Below the pieces are notes generated by a model, which did no database searches, was not told where the DNA came from, and saw nothing but the letters and a program-made list of their open reading frames with translations. Source: Actinobacillus sp. (GTDB taxonomy: Bacteria > Pseudomonadota > Gammaproteobacteria > Enterobacterales > Pasteurellaceae). Taken from it: a stretch of DNA of 64,000 bases. The translations under genes and the position numbers were made by a program. Positions 55,144-64,000 of the stretch are shown here, one piece after another (positions within the stretch are counted from its first letter, which is position 1; every line of letters begins with the position of its first letter). The stretch covers positions 56,192-120,191 of the forward strand of contig JAHHRA010000002.1 of NCBI GenBank assembly GCA_020026055.1, given 5' to 3'.

Positions 55144-58100
55144 TGCATTAAGTAAAGTTTGGATAAACTCTAAACGGGCTTTAGGATCTTCATTTGTTTG
55201 TTTAAAACAAAATTTATTTTCGCCATTAAAACGATAAAGATGTGGGTTTTGTTGAATAAGCGTTAGGCAGGCAATAGGATCTACTTTAGTTTGTGGATGA
55301 AACTCAATAAAGCCTCCTTTGGCATTCATTTTAATTTGCTTGATGTTTAATGGCTTGATTTGTAGACGTAGTTCAGCAATGGTAAAAAGATTTTTAACCG
55401 ATTCTGGCAATAAGCCGAAACGATCAATTAATTCAATTTTTAATTCGTCTAACCCCTGTTGGCTATCGGTTGCGGCAATACGTTTGTAAAATGAGAGGCG
55501 TAAATTGACGTCGTTAAGATAATTTTCAGGAATTAAGGCAATAATACCTAAGTCGATTGCCGTTTGATTAGCCTTGAGTATATCTTGTGTTGGCTGTTCA
55601 CCATTTTGTAAGGCGTTAATCGCTTTTTCAAGTAGATCCATATAAAGCCCAAAACCAATGCTTTCAATTTGTCCACTTTGTTCATGCCCGAGCAATTCGC
55701 CCGCACCACGGATCTCTAAATCTTGAGTCGCTAAGAGGAACCCTGCCCCGAGAATATCTAAGCTTTCAAGTGCAACAAGGCGTTTTTGTGCATCTTTGCT
55801 CATTAATGTTGGCGGTGGAGTTAAGAAATAAGCGTAAGCTTGGTGATGTGAACGCCCAACACGTCCACGTAATTGATGCAATTGAGCAAGCCCAAATTTA
55901 TCTGCGCGTTCAATGATAATAGTGTTCGCTGTTGGGATATCAATGCCCGTTTCGATAATGGTGGAGCAGACAAGCACATTAAAACGCTGGTGATGAAAAT
56001 CTGTCATTACTCGCTCTAATTCACGTTTACGCATTTGACCGTGTCCGATAATGATTCGGGCTTCAGGGACAAGATTTGCTAATTCTTCAGCACAAAGTTC
56101 TATCGTTGCAACATCGTTATGCAAGTAATAAACTTGCCCGCCACGGAGAATTTCGCGCAAGATTGCTTCACGAATAAGATTTTTGTCTTTTTCACGCACA
56201 AAGGTTTTGACTGTTAAACGGCGAGCAGGCGGCGTGGCAATCACGCAGAGATCACGAATGCCGTTCATTGCCATATTTAGCGTGCGTGGAATTGGTGTTG
56301 CCGTCAAAGTTAAGATATCGACATTGCTACGTAAGGCTTTAATCATTTCTTTTTGCCGTACCCCAAAGCGATGCTCTTCATCAATAATCAATAATCCAAG
56401 ATCATCAAATTTGACATTGTCTTGCAGTACTTTGTGAGTCCCAATCAAAATATCCACTTTGCCAGCAGCAAGATCTGTCAAAATTTGTTTTTCTGCTTTC
56501 GTTGAATTAAAGCGAGATAGCATTGCGACGTTAATCGGTAATTCCGCAAAGCGATCACGAAAGGTTTCGTAATGCTGTTTTGCCAGTAAAGTTGTCGGCA
56601 CAAGAATGACAACTTGTTTGTGATTCATCACTGCAAGAAATGTCGCACGAATAGCAACTTCAGTTTTGCCGAAACCAACATCACCACAAATTAAACGATC
56701 CATTGGTTTCGGCTGAGTCATATCGCTGATGACAGCGTTAATTGCACGTTTTTGATCTTCAGTTTCTTCAAATGGGAAAGTTGCTGAAAATTGTTGGAAA
56801 GCTACTTTATCATAATGAAAAGCAAAGCCTTTTTTTAACCCTCGTTGGGCGTAAACATCCAGTAGCTCAGCGGCGACATCACGAATTTTTTCTAATGCTT
56901 TGTTACGTGCTTTTGACCAACTATCATTCCCTAATTTGTGTAAAGGGGCGTGTTCTTCATTGCCACTTAAATAGCGGCTAATGAGATTAAGGTGAGTGAC
57001 GGGAACATAGAGTTTCGCATTATCGGCATATTCTAATAGTAAAAATTCTGAAGCGATGCCTGCGTTTTCGATAAAAACTAAGCCTTGATAGCGTCCGATG
57101 CCGTGTTCTAAATGAACAACAGGTTGCCCAATTCGCAATTGGGCAAGATTGCGAATCAGTGCATCAGGATTTGTCAAAACGCTTTGTGTTTGGCGATATT
57201 GGACTTTAGCACCAAGCAATGCATTTTCACAAATAAAGGCAATGCGTTGCTGTGAGGTTGTCAAAATAAAGCTTGTTTGCAATGGGCTTATCCAAAGATT
57301 ATGTTGAGCCGTTAAGTCGTTTAGGCTAGTAATTTGCGTTAGTGCTAATTTAAGCGGAGAAAGCAATTCGAGAAGCGTTTCGCGTCGCCCTGCTGTTTCA
57401 GCAATAAAGACAGTTTGACCATCAAAATCTTGTAGAAAAGTAGATAAGTTATGCAAGGGTTGTTTGCTTTGGGCTTGCAAGGTGATATCAGGCACGCTGG
57501 CAAGCGGTAAATTTTGTTGGCGTATGTTGGTGCGTGCAACTTTTTCAGCTTTCAAACTAAGACGAGGGTAAGCTTTGAGCTTTGCGTTGATGGCGTCTAT
57601 TTTTAGCCAAAGCGCATCTGGCGGAAGGCAGGGGCGCATGGGATCTACGCCCCGATTTACGAAATATTTTTCCGCCTCTTGGTAAAACTGTTCACCTTTG
57701 CATTGATTCTCTGCCCAATCAATAAAGAGGGTGTTATTAGGCAAATAGTCAAAAAAGCTTGCTAAAGGAGTGGCTTCGTCAAAAAACAACGGTTGCCAAT
57801 ATTCAATCCCTGCAACCATTGTGCCTTTGCTGACTTGGTGATAAAGGTGTTCGTCATCACGGCGAATTTCAGGAAATTTTTTGCGAAAATTCAGGCGAAA
57901 AGTTTCGATGCCTTGTTTATTCGTTGGAAACTCATGAGCAGGGTTGATGTGAATTTCGTCAATTTGGCGTAAGCTACGTTGACTATCTACATCAAAAATA
58001 CGAATAGAATCTATTTCGTCATCCAAAAAATCAAGGCGATAAGGCTTGTTGCTGCCCATTGGAAACAAATCTAAAAGGCTGCCACGCAGTGCATATTCGC

Positions 58101-58575
58101 CGTGTGATAATACTTGTTCAACTGCACGATACCCGACGTTGGTAAGCCTACGGCATAATTGGATAAAATCTAGTTTTTCACCTTTTTTGATTTGAAAAAC
58201 ATTTTGGTCTAAAAATGCGGGCGGACATAAGCGTTGCATTAACGTGTTAATTGGTAAAATAAAGATGCCCTTTTGCACAGAACGTAAAAAATGTAGTGCA
58301 TTTAAACGTTCAGAAATGATCGTTTGATGAGGGCTAAAATTGTCGTAAGGCAAGGTTTGCCAATCGGGAAAGCAGACTGTGGGTAATTCACTTAAGCTAG
58401 TAAGCACTTTTTGCAGGTAGAGTGCTGTTTGGGTGTCGGGTGTTACTACGCAAGTTATGCTTTGATGTTGTTGGCTGGCGTTGGCAATGATAAAACTTTC
58501 AGCCCCTTTGACAACATTCGCTAAAATTTTATGATCTGCTTGGGATTGGGGGATTAGGAAATTAAAATAATTCAT
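55114..58575 (-). CDS. mfd: Transcription-repair coupling factor Mfd
   Basis: 1153 residues, near the 1148 of E. coli. N-terminal UvrB-like damage-recruitment region (about 1-340), RNA-polymerase-interacting domain (about 470-540, with VVHLEHGIGRYQGL), then the RecG-like translocase with Walker A GDVGFGKTE, LLIIDEEHRFGVRQKE, LTATPIPRTL and QLRGRVGRSHHQAYAYFL, and a C-terminal TRCF domain. It removes stalled RNA polymerase and recruits UvrA. An in-frame stretch near 57861-57897 resembles the dispersed repeat but may be chance. Confidence 0.97.
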   Translation of the reverse strand: MNYFNFLIPQSQADHKILANVVKGAESFIIANASQQHQSITCVVTPDTQTALYLQKVLTSLSELPTVCFPDWQTLPYDNFSPHQTIISERLNALHFLRSVQKGIFILPINTLMQRLCPPAFLDQNVFQIKKGEKLDFIQLCRRLTNVGYRAVEQVLSHGEYALRGSLLDLFPMGSNKPYRLDFLDDEIDSIRIFDVDSQRSLRQIDEIHINPAHEFPTNKQGIETFRLNFRKKFPEIRRDDEHLYHQVSKGTMVAGIEYWQPLFFDEATPLASFFDYLPNNTLFIDWAENQCKGEQFYQEAEKYFVNRGVDPMRPCLPPDALWLKIDAINAKLKAYPRLSLKAEKVARTNIRQQNLPLASVPDITLQAQSKQPLHNLSTFLQDFDGQTVFIAETAGRRETLLELLSPLKLALTQITSLNDLTAQHNLWISPLQTSFILTTSQQRIAFICENALLGAKVQYRQTQSVLTNPDALIRNLAQLRIGQPVVHLEHGIGRYQGLVFIENAGIASEFLLLEYADNAKLYVPVTHLNLISRYLSGNEEHAPLHKLGNDSWSKARNKALEKIRDVAAELLDVYAQRGLKKGFAFHYDKVAFQQFSATFPFEETEDQKRAINAVISDMTQPKPMDRLICGDVGFGKTEVAIRATFLAVMNHKQVVILVPTTLLAKQHYETFRDRFAELPINVAMLSRFNSTKAEKQILTDLAAGKVDILIGTHKVLQDNVKFDDLGLLIIDEEHRFGVRQKEMIKALRSNVDILTLTATPIPRTLNMAMNGIRDLCVIATPPARRLTVKTFVREKDKNLIREAILREILRGGQVYYLHNDVATIELCAEELANLVPEARIIIGHGQMRKRELERVMTDFHHQRFNVLVCSTIIETGIDIPTANTIIIERADKFGLAQLHQLRGRVGRSHHQAYAYFLTPPPTLMSKDAQKRLVALESLDILGAGFLLATQDLEIRGAGELLGHEQSGQIESIGFGLYMDLLEKAINALQNGEQPTQDILKANQTAIDLGIIALIPENYLNDVNLRLSFYKRIAATDSQQGLDELKIELIDRFGLLPESVKNLFTIAELRLQIKPLNIKQIKMNAKGGFIEFHPQTKVDPIACLTLIQQNPHLYRFNGENKFCFKQTNEDPKARLEFIQTLLNALTPAENVIN

Positions 58576-58642
58576 CGTGTTAAGATAAGCTTAAAATCAA
58601 AAATGCAACGATTTCTCACACTGTTTCGCCTTAGCAACAGTA

Positions 58643-58672
58643 TAGAACGCACTGTTTAAACAGCACGTTCTA
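58643..58672. repeat. Imperfect palindrome in the fis-mfd gap
   Basis: TAGAACG and CGTTCTA flank the perfect 12-bp palindrome CTGTTTAAACAG with two mismatched bases on each side. It lies past the fis stop and could be a structure that stabilises or ends the dusB-fis transcript; no U-tract. Confidence 0.45.
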
Positions 58673-58697
58673 AGGGAGGCAAATAAAACTGTTAAAA

Positions 58698-58994
58698 TCA
58701 ACCCATTCCGTATTTTTTCAATTTTTTGCGTAATGTACCACGATTGATCCCCAGCATGTTGGCAGCACGAGTTTGGTTACCACGTGTATATTGCATAACC
58801 ATATCTAGCATTGGGTGCTCTACCTCAGATAAGACCAATTCATAAAGATCATCAACATCTTGCCCATCTAACTGTGCTAAATAGTTTTTTACTGCAATCT
58901 TTACTGAGTCCCGTAATGGTTTTTGCGTTACTTGTGATTGAGAATTTAACACTGATGTGGTTAATGCTTCAGTTGAATTATGTTGTTCTAACAT
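58698..58994 (-). CDS. fis: DNA-binding protein Fis
   Basis: 98 residues, the exact length of E. coli Fis. The C-terminal helix-turn-helix NQTRAANMLGINRGTLRKKLKKYGM is intact; the N-terminal beta-hairpin that contacts Hin-type invertases (about 10-26) is more divergent. Nucleoid protein and rRNA-promoter activator. Its ATG overlaps the dusB stop by 7 bases, the standard dusB-fis arrangement. Confidence 0.97.
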   Translation of the reverse strand: MLEQHNSTEALTTSVLNSQSQVTQKPLRDSVKIAVKNYLAQLDGQDVDDLYELVLSEVEHPMLDMVMQYTRGNQTRAANMLGINRGTLRKKLKKYGMG

Positions 58995-59971
58995 CGTTTA
59001 TTTTCCAAAATTTGTAATTTAAAAAAATCCTCTAATGCGTTCAATTGCTGTGTAGCGTTTTCGATTGCATTAAAACTCTGTTTAAAATCAGTTTTAAGGA
59101 AAAGACCATTCAAGTACCAAGCAACGTGTTTCCGTGCGATGCGATATCCTTTCGTTTCACCATAAAACTGGTGAAGATGGCGAATATGCCGAAAAATGAC
59201 AGCAAATTTTTGTTCTAAATCTAGCTTTTGTGCCACTTCTATTGGTGTTAACCTCGCAACCATTTCTTGAAAAATCCAAGGATTTCCTAAAGCTGCTCGC
59301 CCGATCATGACACCGTCAGCTTGGGTATAATCTAGCACAGCCAATGCTTGCTCTGCAGTTTGGATATCACCATTTGCAATCACAGGTATACTCACTTGTG
59401 ATTTTACCGCTTTAATATTCTCGTACTCAGCTTGCCCATTAAATAAACAGGCTCGTGTTCGTCCGTGAATCGTTAACGCACTAATTCCTGCGTGCTCAGC
59501 AATTTTGGCAATTTTCACACAATTCTGATTTTCTTTGTTCCATCCTGTCCGTATTTTTAAGGTGACAGGAACATCTACTGCTTTAACGACAGCGTGCAAG
59601 ATCTTTTCAACTAATTCAGGGTACTGCAATAAAGCAGAGCCTGCTAATTTGCGATTTACTTTTTTAGCAGGACACCCCATATTGATATCTATGAGATCAG
59701 CACCATTCTGCACATTAATTTGAGCAGCCATTGCCATTTCATTGGGATCGCTGCCGACAATTTGCACGGCATTAATCTCCGTATCATTAGCTCGAGTCAA
59801 TCTTAACTTTGATTTCTCTGTCTGCCATACTTGAGGGTTGCTTGACATCATTTCAGAAAATGTCAGCCCTGCCCCAAATTCACTACAAAGTTGTCGAAAA
59901 GGTTGATCGGTAATGCCTGCCATTGGCGCTAAAAAAACGGAATTCCGTAATTGATATGAACCAATACGCAT
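58988..59971 (-). CDS. dusB: tRNA-dihydrouridine synthase B
   Basis: 327 residues. FMN-dependent reductase of tRNA uridines. LAPMAGITDQPFRQL, INMGCPAKKVNRKLAGSALL (catalytic Cys), LKIRTGW, TIHGRTRACLFNGQAEY and NGDIQTAEQALAVLDYTQADGVMIGRAALGNPW-type text in order. First gene of the dusB-fis operon, which carries Fis autoregulation in E. coli. Confidence 0.95.
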   Translation of the reverse strand: MRIGSYQLRNSVFLAPMAGITDQPFRQLCSEFGAGLTFSEMMSSNPQVWQTEKSKLRLTRANDTEINAVQIVGSDPNEMAMAAQINVQNGADLIDINMGCPAKKVNRKLAGSALLQYPELVEKILHAVVKAVDVPVTLKIRTGWNKENQNCVKIAKIAEHAGISALTIHGRTRACLFNGQAEYENIKAVKSQVSIPVIANGDIQTAEQALAVLDYTQADGVMIGRAALGNPWIFQEMVARLTPIEVAQKLDLEQKFAVIFRHIRHLHQFYGETKGYRIARKHVAWYLNGLFLKTDFKQSFNAIENATQQLNALEDFFKLQILENKRC

Positions 59972-59998
59972 TTCTTTTCCTTCGATTTAATAAGAGAA

Positions 59999-60021
59999 TA
60001 GCAACCCAGTGAGAGTTGCTA
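59999..60021. terminator. Small hairpin in the der-dusB gap
   Basis: TAGCAAC / GTTGCTA, 7-bp stem with a 9-base loop, between der (ends 60111) and dusB. No long U-run; may be a terminator or part of the dusB leader. Confidence 0.35.
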
Positions 60022-60110
60022 CTATGTTATTTTTCGCCTAACGACAGGGGTCGATATAATACGCATTTTTAAGCATTTTGCAAAGAGTATTTTGTGAACA
60101 AATTTGTTTT

Positions 60111-61631
60111 TTATCGCTTATTTTTCTTGATAAATTTCATTAGACGTTTACGTTTGCGCAGTTGACTTGGCGTAAGTTTGTTGTGTTTGCCTGCAAATGG
60201 GTTGTCGCCTTCTTGGAAGAGGAGGCGAATCGGTGTGCCGATGATTTTAAGGCTTTTGCGGTAATAGTTGGATAGATAGCGTTTGTAGCTTTCGGGTAAT
60301 TTATCTATTTGGTTACCGTGAATCACGATAATCGGTGGGTTGTAGCCACCTGGGTGGGCATATTTGAGTTTAATGCGTCGCCCTTGTGCCAGTGGCGGCT
60401 GGTGTTCACTTGTAGCGATTTGTAAAATACGAGTCAGCATCGAAGTAGTCATTTTTTGCGTGGCACATGCGTAGGCTTCTTTTATTGCACTAAACAAGTT
60501 GCCTACACCACTACCGTGCAGAGCTGAGATAAAGTGTATGCGGGCAAAATCTAAAAAGCCTAGGCGACGATCGAGTTCTGATTTTATTTGAGCTTTTATG
60601 CTGCTGTCTAAGCCATCCCATTTGTTGATGACGATGACTAACGATTTGCCTGCATTTAAGATAAAAGCGAGAAGTGAAAGATCTTGATCTGTTATCCCTT
60701 CACGCGCATCAATTGTTAGTAATACGACATTGGCATCTTGTATCGCTTGTAACGTTTTGATAACTGAAAATTTTTCTACTGCTAGATGCACTTTGCCACG
60801 TTTACGTACGCCTGCGGTGTCAATCAGAGTGTAGTGTTGCTCATCACGAACCATTGGGATATAGATGCTATCACGTGTTGTGCCTGGGAGATCGTATACA
60901 ACAACTCTTTCTTCTCCAAGAATACGGTTGGTGAGGGTGGATTTGCCAACATTTGGGCGTCCAACAATGGCGATTTTGATGTTTTTGTCTTGTGATTCTT
61001 GCTCTTCGTTTAGGACTTCATCTAGCCATTCGGCGTTACTTTCAAAATCAAAATCTTGTGTGTATCCGCTTTGTCGCTCGCCTTTTTCGCCTACAAAATC
61101 GGTAAAATTTTCTGGATTTGTGGGCGTAGCTGGCGAGATTAACGGAGCAAGTAGATTTTCGATGAGGCTATTCACGCCTCGCCCTTGACTTGCAGCGATT
61201 TGGGCAATTTCACCTAAGCCGAGCTGATAAAATTCGCCACAATGTGCATCAGCATCAATGCCGTCAATTTTATTTGCGACTAAAATTGTAGTTTTATGCT
61301 GGCGTTGGCGCAAGTATTGGGCAATTCCGATATCCGCAGGTACTAGCCCTGCTCGAGCATCGACAAGAAATAAGACGATGTCTGCTTCTTCAATCGCTTG
61401 TAGCGATTGACGTGCCATTTTTTCTTCTACGCCTTTTTCACTACCGTCAATTCCGCCTGTGTCAATTACGAGAAAATCATAACCGTTGACATGAGCATGT
61501 CCGTATTTACGATCACGAGTCAATCCTGGGAAATCTGCCACTAATGCATCTCGTGTACGGGTTAAACGATTAAACAGTGTGGATTTCCCTACATTTGGAC
61601 GCCCAACAAGCGCCACGACGGGCATATTCAT
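60111..61631 (-). CDS. der: Ribosome-associated GTPase Der (EngA)
   Basis: 506 residues. Tandem GTPase domains, each with GRPNVGKSTL, DTGG/DTAG and NKxD motifs (VANKIDG; VINKWDG), then a C-terminal KH-like domain and a basic tail ending RLMKFIKKNKR. Essential for 50S assembly. The acidic linker between the GTPase domains holds the peptide TPTNPENFTDFVG, encoded by a copy of the dispersed palindromic repeat. Its activator YihI is encoded at 7.7-8.2 kb. Confidence 0.96.
   Translation of the reverse strand: MNMPVVALVGRPNVGKSTLFNRLTRTRDALVADFPGLTRDRKYGHAHVNGYDFLVIDTGGIDGSEKGVEEKMARQSLQAIEEADIVLFLVDARAGLVPADIGIAQYLRQRQHKTTILVANKIDGIDADAHCGEFYQLGLGEIAQIAASQGRGVNSLIENLLAPLISPATPTNPENFTDFVGEKGERQSGYTQDFDFESNAEWLDEVLNEEQESQDKNIKIAIVGRPNVGKSTLTNRILGEERVVVYDLPGTTRDSIYIPMVRDEQHYTLIDTAGVRKRGKVHLAVEKFSVIKTLQAIQDANVVLLTIDAREGITDQDLSLLAFILNAGKSLVIVINKWDGLDSSIKAQIKSELDRRLGFLDFARIHFISALHGSGVGNLFSAIKEAYACATQKMTTSMLTRILQIATSEHQPPLAQGRRIKLKYAHPGGYNPPIIVIHGNQIDKLPESYKRYLSNYYRKSLKIIGTPIRLLFQEGDNPFAGKHNKLTPSQLRKRKRLMKFIKKNKR
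61088..61127. repeat. Dispersed palindromic repeat, copy 8, inside der
   Basis: Left arm CGCCTACAAAATCGGTAAAA and right arm ending TTTGTGGGCGT form an imperfect dyad matching the family half-site on both sides. It lies in frame in the interdomain linker of Der. Confidence 0.55.
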
Positions 61632-61671
61632 AGATACCTCATTTAGATGTTAAAGCGATGAAATTTGTTCA

Positions 61672-62466
61672 TTATAGCGGAAATAGTGAGTTTTTTCGTG
61701 CTTTGATAAACAAAAGTACAGGGCGATGAGCAAGATCTTTAAAACTTGCTTGCCATTCTGGTGTATTTTGTAACATTGGTTCTTGCATTTCTTCAAGTAT
61801 AAAGCCTGATTTGATCAGTGCGTTCACGATAGTTGAAAGCGTTCGATGATAGGTTTTAAATGTTTTTTTAAACCAATTCCGTTCTCGTTCTCCTTCGTGG
61901 CGATAATGACTTAGGCGATAAGCAATTGGATTTTTATTTTCGTCTTTTAGCCAACGCTGCCCTGTCTGATGACAACTCACAATAGGATGCTCTTGTGAAA
62001 AAATTAACACGCCATTGTTCTTAAGCTGGTGGGCAATTTTTTGAAGCAATGCGGGGAAATCAGCAATGTAATGAAAAGCAAATGAGCTAGTAATGATGTC
62101 CATTGGCGGTAACGCAAGAGTGTCAAGTTGTTCCAAAGCTTTGTGATAAAGGCGGAAAGTACTGGGATCACGCCCTGACTTTCGGCAAAATTTTGCTAAA
62201 TTTTGCTGAGCAATCTGTAACATTGCAGTGGAGAGATCTACACCTGCGACATGTTTGGCATTTTTTTCGAGATAAAGTGTGAGATGCTCGCCCATTCCAC
62301 AACCTAAATCTAACAGTGTTTTGCCTGCAAGCGGTGGTAACATCGCTAACATTGTTTGCTTTTCAACAAGTTCATTTAAGCTATGCGGGTTTTGGCGTAA
62401 CTTTTGATATTGTTGAAAAAATTCAACTTCATCATAAATTGAAGTGGAAATGGCTGTTGAGTGCAT
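61672..62466 (-). CDS. Class I SAM-dependent methyltransferase
   Basis: 264 residues. SAM-binding motif I LLDLGCGMGEHL, acidic motif II VAGVDLSTAMLQIAQ, and the post-motif region ITSSFAFHYIADFPAL. The C-terminal part has FSQEHPIVSCHQTGQRW, seen in small-molecule methyltransferases of the UbiE/COQ5-like type. Substrate unknown. It starts 3 bases after the tyrP stop, so it is probably cotranscribed with tyrP. Confidence 0.85.
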   Translation of the reverse strand: MHSTAISTSIYDEVEFFQQYQKLRQNPHSLNELVEKQTMLAMLPPLAGKTLLDLGCGMGEHLTLYLEKNAKHVAGVDLSTAMLQIAQQNLAKFCRKSGRDPSTFRLYHKALEQLDTLALPPMDIITSSFAFHYIADFPALLQKIAHQLKNNGVLIFSQEHPIVSCHQTGQRWLKDENKNPIAYRLSHYRHEGERERNWFKKTFKTYHRTLSTIVNALIKSGFILEEMQEPMLQNTPEWQASFKDLAHRPVLLFIKARKNSLFPL

Positions 62467-62469
62467 AGA

Positions 62470-63720
62470 CTATCCTGTAAATTTCGGTAACCAGCCAAGC
62501 TGCTGGGCAAGTTGAGCAAAAATATTTAAGCCCGCAAAAATGAAAATAAAATAAATCATTAAATTGCCGCCATAAACTTGATAATGGATGTCAGTAAATT
62601 TTTGCCTTGCTTTACGAACTAAAAGTGCGGGAACAATCCCTGTCCAGATCGTGGCAGCTAACCCTGCGTAGCCAATTGCCATAACAAAGCCATAGGGAAA
62701 AAAGAGGCTTAGGAGCAAGGGAGGCAGGAAAATTATAGCACAGATTTTAGCACGTCCTCGTTTGGTGTGATCAGGCAATTTAAATAGATCCGCTATATAA
62801 TCAAATAAACCTAAGGTTACACCAAGGAAGGAGCTGGCAATCGCCATATAAGCAAAAAAACGCAATACCGTTGTTAAAGTTGAGACGCTCACTACTTGTG
62901 AAAGTGCTAAGAGGAGTGCATTAATGTCACCGTCTTTGGCAATAACAGGAGCAAAATCAGCACGGGGTAAGTTGCCTTGGATAGCCAATTGCCATAATAA
63001 GTAGATGATTAAGGCAAAAGTAGTGCCGAGAAACAGGGCGTTAGCGACTTTGTTGGCATCTCGATGATAATATTTCACTAAGCTTGGGACATTGCCGTGG
63101 AAACCAAATGAAACTAAGCAGACTGGTAAGGCTGTCCATAAGTATGGAGCATAATGTTGAGGCGTGTCTGTTAATGTATTTAATAAAATATGCGTTTTGG
63201 CTGTGCTTATTAATCCAATAGTGGAATATAAAAATGCAATCACCATTCCTGCAATCAAGATTACGCTAATACGATCTACTGCTTTGGTTGAGCAAAAAAT
63301 CACGCTGGCTAATATCATGCAAAAGAGCAAAGAGCCTATTGCACGTGGCACAACAAGGTGGGGAATAAATTGCTGTAAAAGCGTTTGTGTAATGCCACCA
63401 CCTGATGTGATATAAGCATAGGTTAAAATATACAATACAAACGCAACCGAAAGCCCTGTGATGTAATTCCATTTATCACCAAGCAGATCTTTTACTATCG
63501 TGGAAAAACTTGCACCATATGGATAATGCATATTTGCCTCTAATAGCATTAAGCCAGAAGTTGTCATACTAAACCAAGTATAAATTAATAACACAACAGA
63601 ACCCAAAAACCATACGCCTGCCATTGATGTCGGGTTCGCTAACATTCCTGCACCAACAGCGGTCCCTGTAATGATCATTGCACCACCTAAAAGTGAGGGT
63701 GGATTTGAAACTTTCTGCAT
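62470..63720 (-). CDS. tyrP: Tyrosine permease TyrP (HAAAP family)
   Basis: 416 residues with about 11 membrane segments. GGAMIITGTAVGAGMLANPTSMAG near the start is the signature of hydroxy/aromatic amino acid permeases; SFGFHGNVPSLVKYY and LGVTLGLFDYIADLF follow as in TyrP and Mtr. TyrP rather than Mtr is supported by two TyrR-like boxes upstream. It imports tyrosine with a proton. First gene of a pair with a methyltransferase. Confidence 0.9.
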   Translation of the reverse strand: MQKVSNPPSLLGGAMIITGTAVGAGMLANPTSMAGVWFLGSVVLLIYTWFSMTTSGLMLLEANMHYPYGASFSTIVKDLLGDKWNYITGLSVAFVLYILTYAYITSGGGITQTLLQQFIPHLVVPRAIGSLLFCMILASVIFCSTKAVDRISVILIAGMVIAFLYSTIGLISTAKTHILLNTLTDTPQHYAPYLWTALPVCLVSFGFHGNVPSLVKYYHRDANKVANALFLGTTFALIIYLLWQLAIQGNLPRADFAPVIAKDGDINALLLALSQVVSVSTLTTVLRFFAYMAIASSFLGVTLGLFDYIADLFKLPDHTKRGRAKICAIIFLPPLLLSLFFPYGFVMAIGYAGLAATIWTGIVPALLVRKARQKFTDIHYQVYGGNLMIYFIFIFAGLNIFAQLAQQLGWLPKFTG

Positions 63721-63779
63721 ATTTACACCTTGTTTAATTTATTTCGATTTCATGAAGCGTAAACTTTATTTTAATAAAT

Positions 63780-63797
63780 TGTAAATATTACTTCACT
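63780..63797 (-). promoter_or_regulatory. TyrR-like box 1 upstream of tyrP
   Basis: TGTAAA-N6-TTCACT, against the TyrR consensus TGTAAA-N6-TTTACA. It lies 60 bases before the tyrP start, within a repeat unit of 33-bp period. Confidence 0.55.
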
Positions 63798-63812
63798 TAT
63801 ATGATAATAAAT

Positions 63813-63830
63813 TGTAAACGTTACTTTACT
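63813..63830 (-). promoter_or_regulatory. TyrR-like box 2 upstream of tyrP
   Basis: TGTAAA-N6-TTTACT, one base from the TyrR consensus. 33 bases from box 1, about three helical turns, as expected for cooperative binding; E. coli tyrP also has two adjacent boxes. Confidence 0.65.
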
Positions 63831-63946
63831 TATGCAATGTTGTAAAGCGGTGGTTATTTATTTTTGCATTGTAAACAAGGCTAAAATTACAGATTGATCA
63901 GAATAGTAATCAAAAAAGTGTTGTGGAAAAATTGAAGAGAAAAAGA

Positions 63947-64000
63947 TGGCGCACCCAAGAGGAGTCGAACCTCTAACCGCTCGGTTCGTAGCCGAGTACT
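63947..64000 (-). tRNA. tRNA-Arg (anticodon ACG), 5' part outside window
   Basis: Encoded CCA at 63947-63949, T arm GAGGTTCGACTCCTC, and anticodon stem CTCGG/CCGAG around the loop CTACGAA, giving ACG. The D arm and 5' acceptor strand are cut by the window end. Confidence 0.95.

Noticed and set aside
57861..57897. A stretch in mfd resembling the dispersed palindromic repeat
   Set aside because: The left end reads GGCG instead of CGCC, so the outer arms do not pair, and the encoded residues align with conserved Mfd text with at most one extra residue.

Overview
The window looks like chromosome of an AT-rich gammaproteobacterium in or close to the Pasteurellaceae. The signs are the gene pairs argR with a TIGR01777 epimerase-like gene and xthA with a DUF695 gene (the HI1209/HI1208 and HI0041/HI0040 pairs of Haemophilus influenzae, from memory), the yihI-DUF2489-gor string, dusB-fis, pnuC, a TyrP-type permease and a very large trimeric autotransporter. 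By eye I found neither canonical Pasteurellaceae uptake 9-mer (AAGTGCGGT or ACAAGCGGT) in 64 kb, which is unusual for that family. No gene-free stretch exceeds about 300 bases.

Layout. 1-3.7 kb is a likely defence patch, all on the minus strand: a C5-cytosine methyltransferase, a restriction enzyme that strongly resembles HinP1I (GCGC), a run of perfect small hairpins, and a membrane-anchored KAP/YobI-like P-loop NTPase cut by the window start. 3.7-25.5 kb is housekeeping: parE, gor, yihI, xthA, argR, rnfH, rpoH, yihY, dtd, aroA, tilS, rpsO, an alanine dehydrogenase/Na+ symporter pair, yecM-like, argS, znuA, tcdA and pnuC. Two tRNA genes, folD, a DUF805 gene, rplM-rpsI, sprT, xseA, kdsC and kdsD follow up to 32 kb.

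32.1-39.7 kb holds a compact six-gene heme operon, hemA-hemCD-hemB-hemL-hemE-hemN, running from glutamyl-tRNA to protoporphyrinogen IX. Its proteins read like Bacteroidota enzymes rather than gammaproteobacterial ones, so I infer that the block was acquired horizontally. rnpB lies just beyond it, divergent. Then come an HdeD-like membrane protein, pepA and lptFG (LPS export), a decayed IS200/IS605 end, and a 3182-residue trimeric autotransporter built of long-period repeats. The window ends with mfd, dusB-fis, der, a methyltransferase, tyrP with two TyrR-like boxes, and a truncated tRNA-Arg.

A dispersed palindromic repeat of about 40 bp (half-site roughly ACGCC-N5-AAATYNGGAAAA) recurs at least eight times. 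Six copies are intergenic, and two lie in frame inside tilS and der. How the genes connect: kdsC/kdsD and lptF/lptG serve lipopolysaccharide; YihI is known to act on Der, and both are encoded here; pnuC, znuA, tyrP and the alanine system cover nutrient uptake. All family assignments come from reading motifs and remembered sequences; no searches were run.
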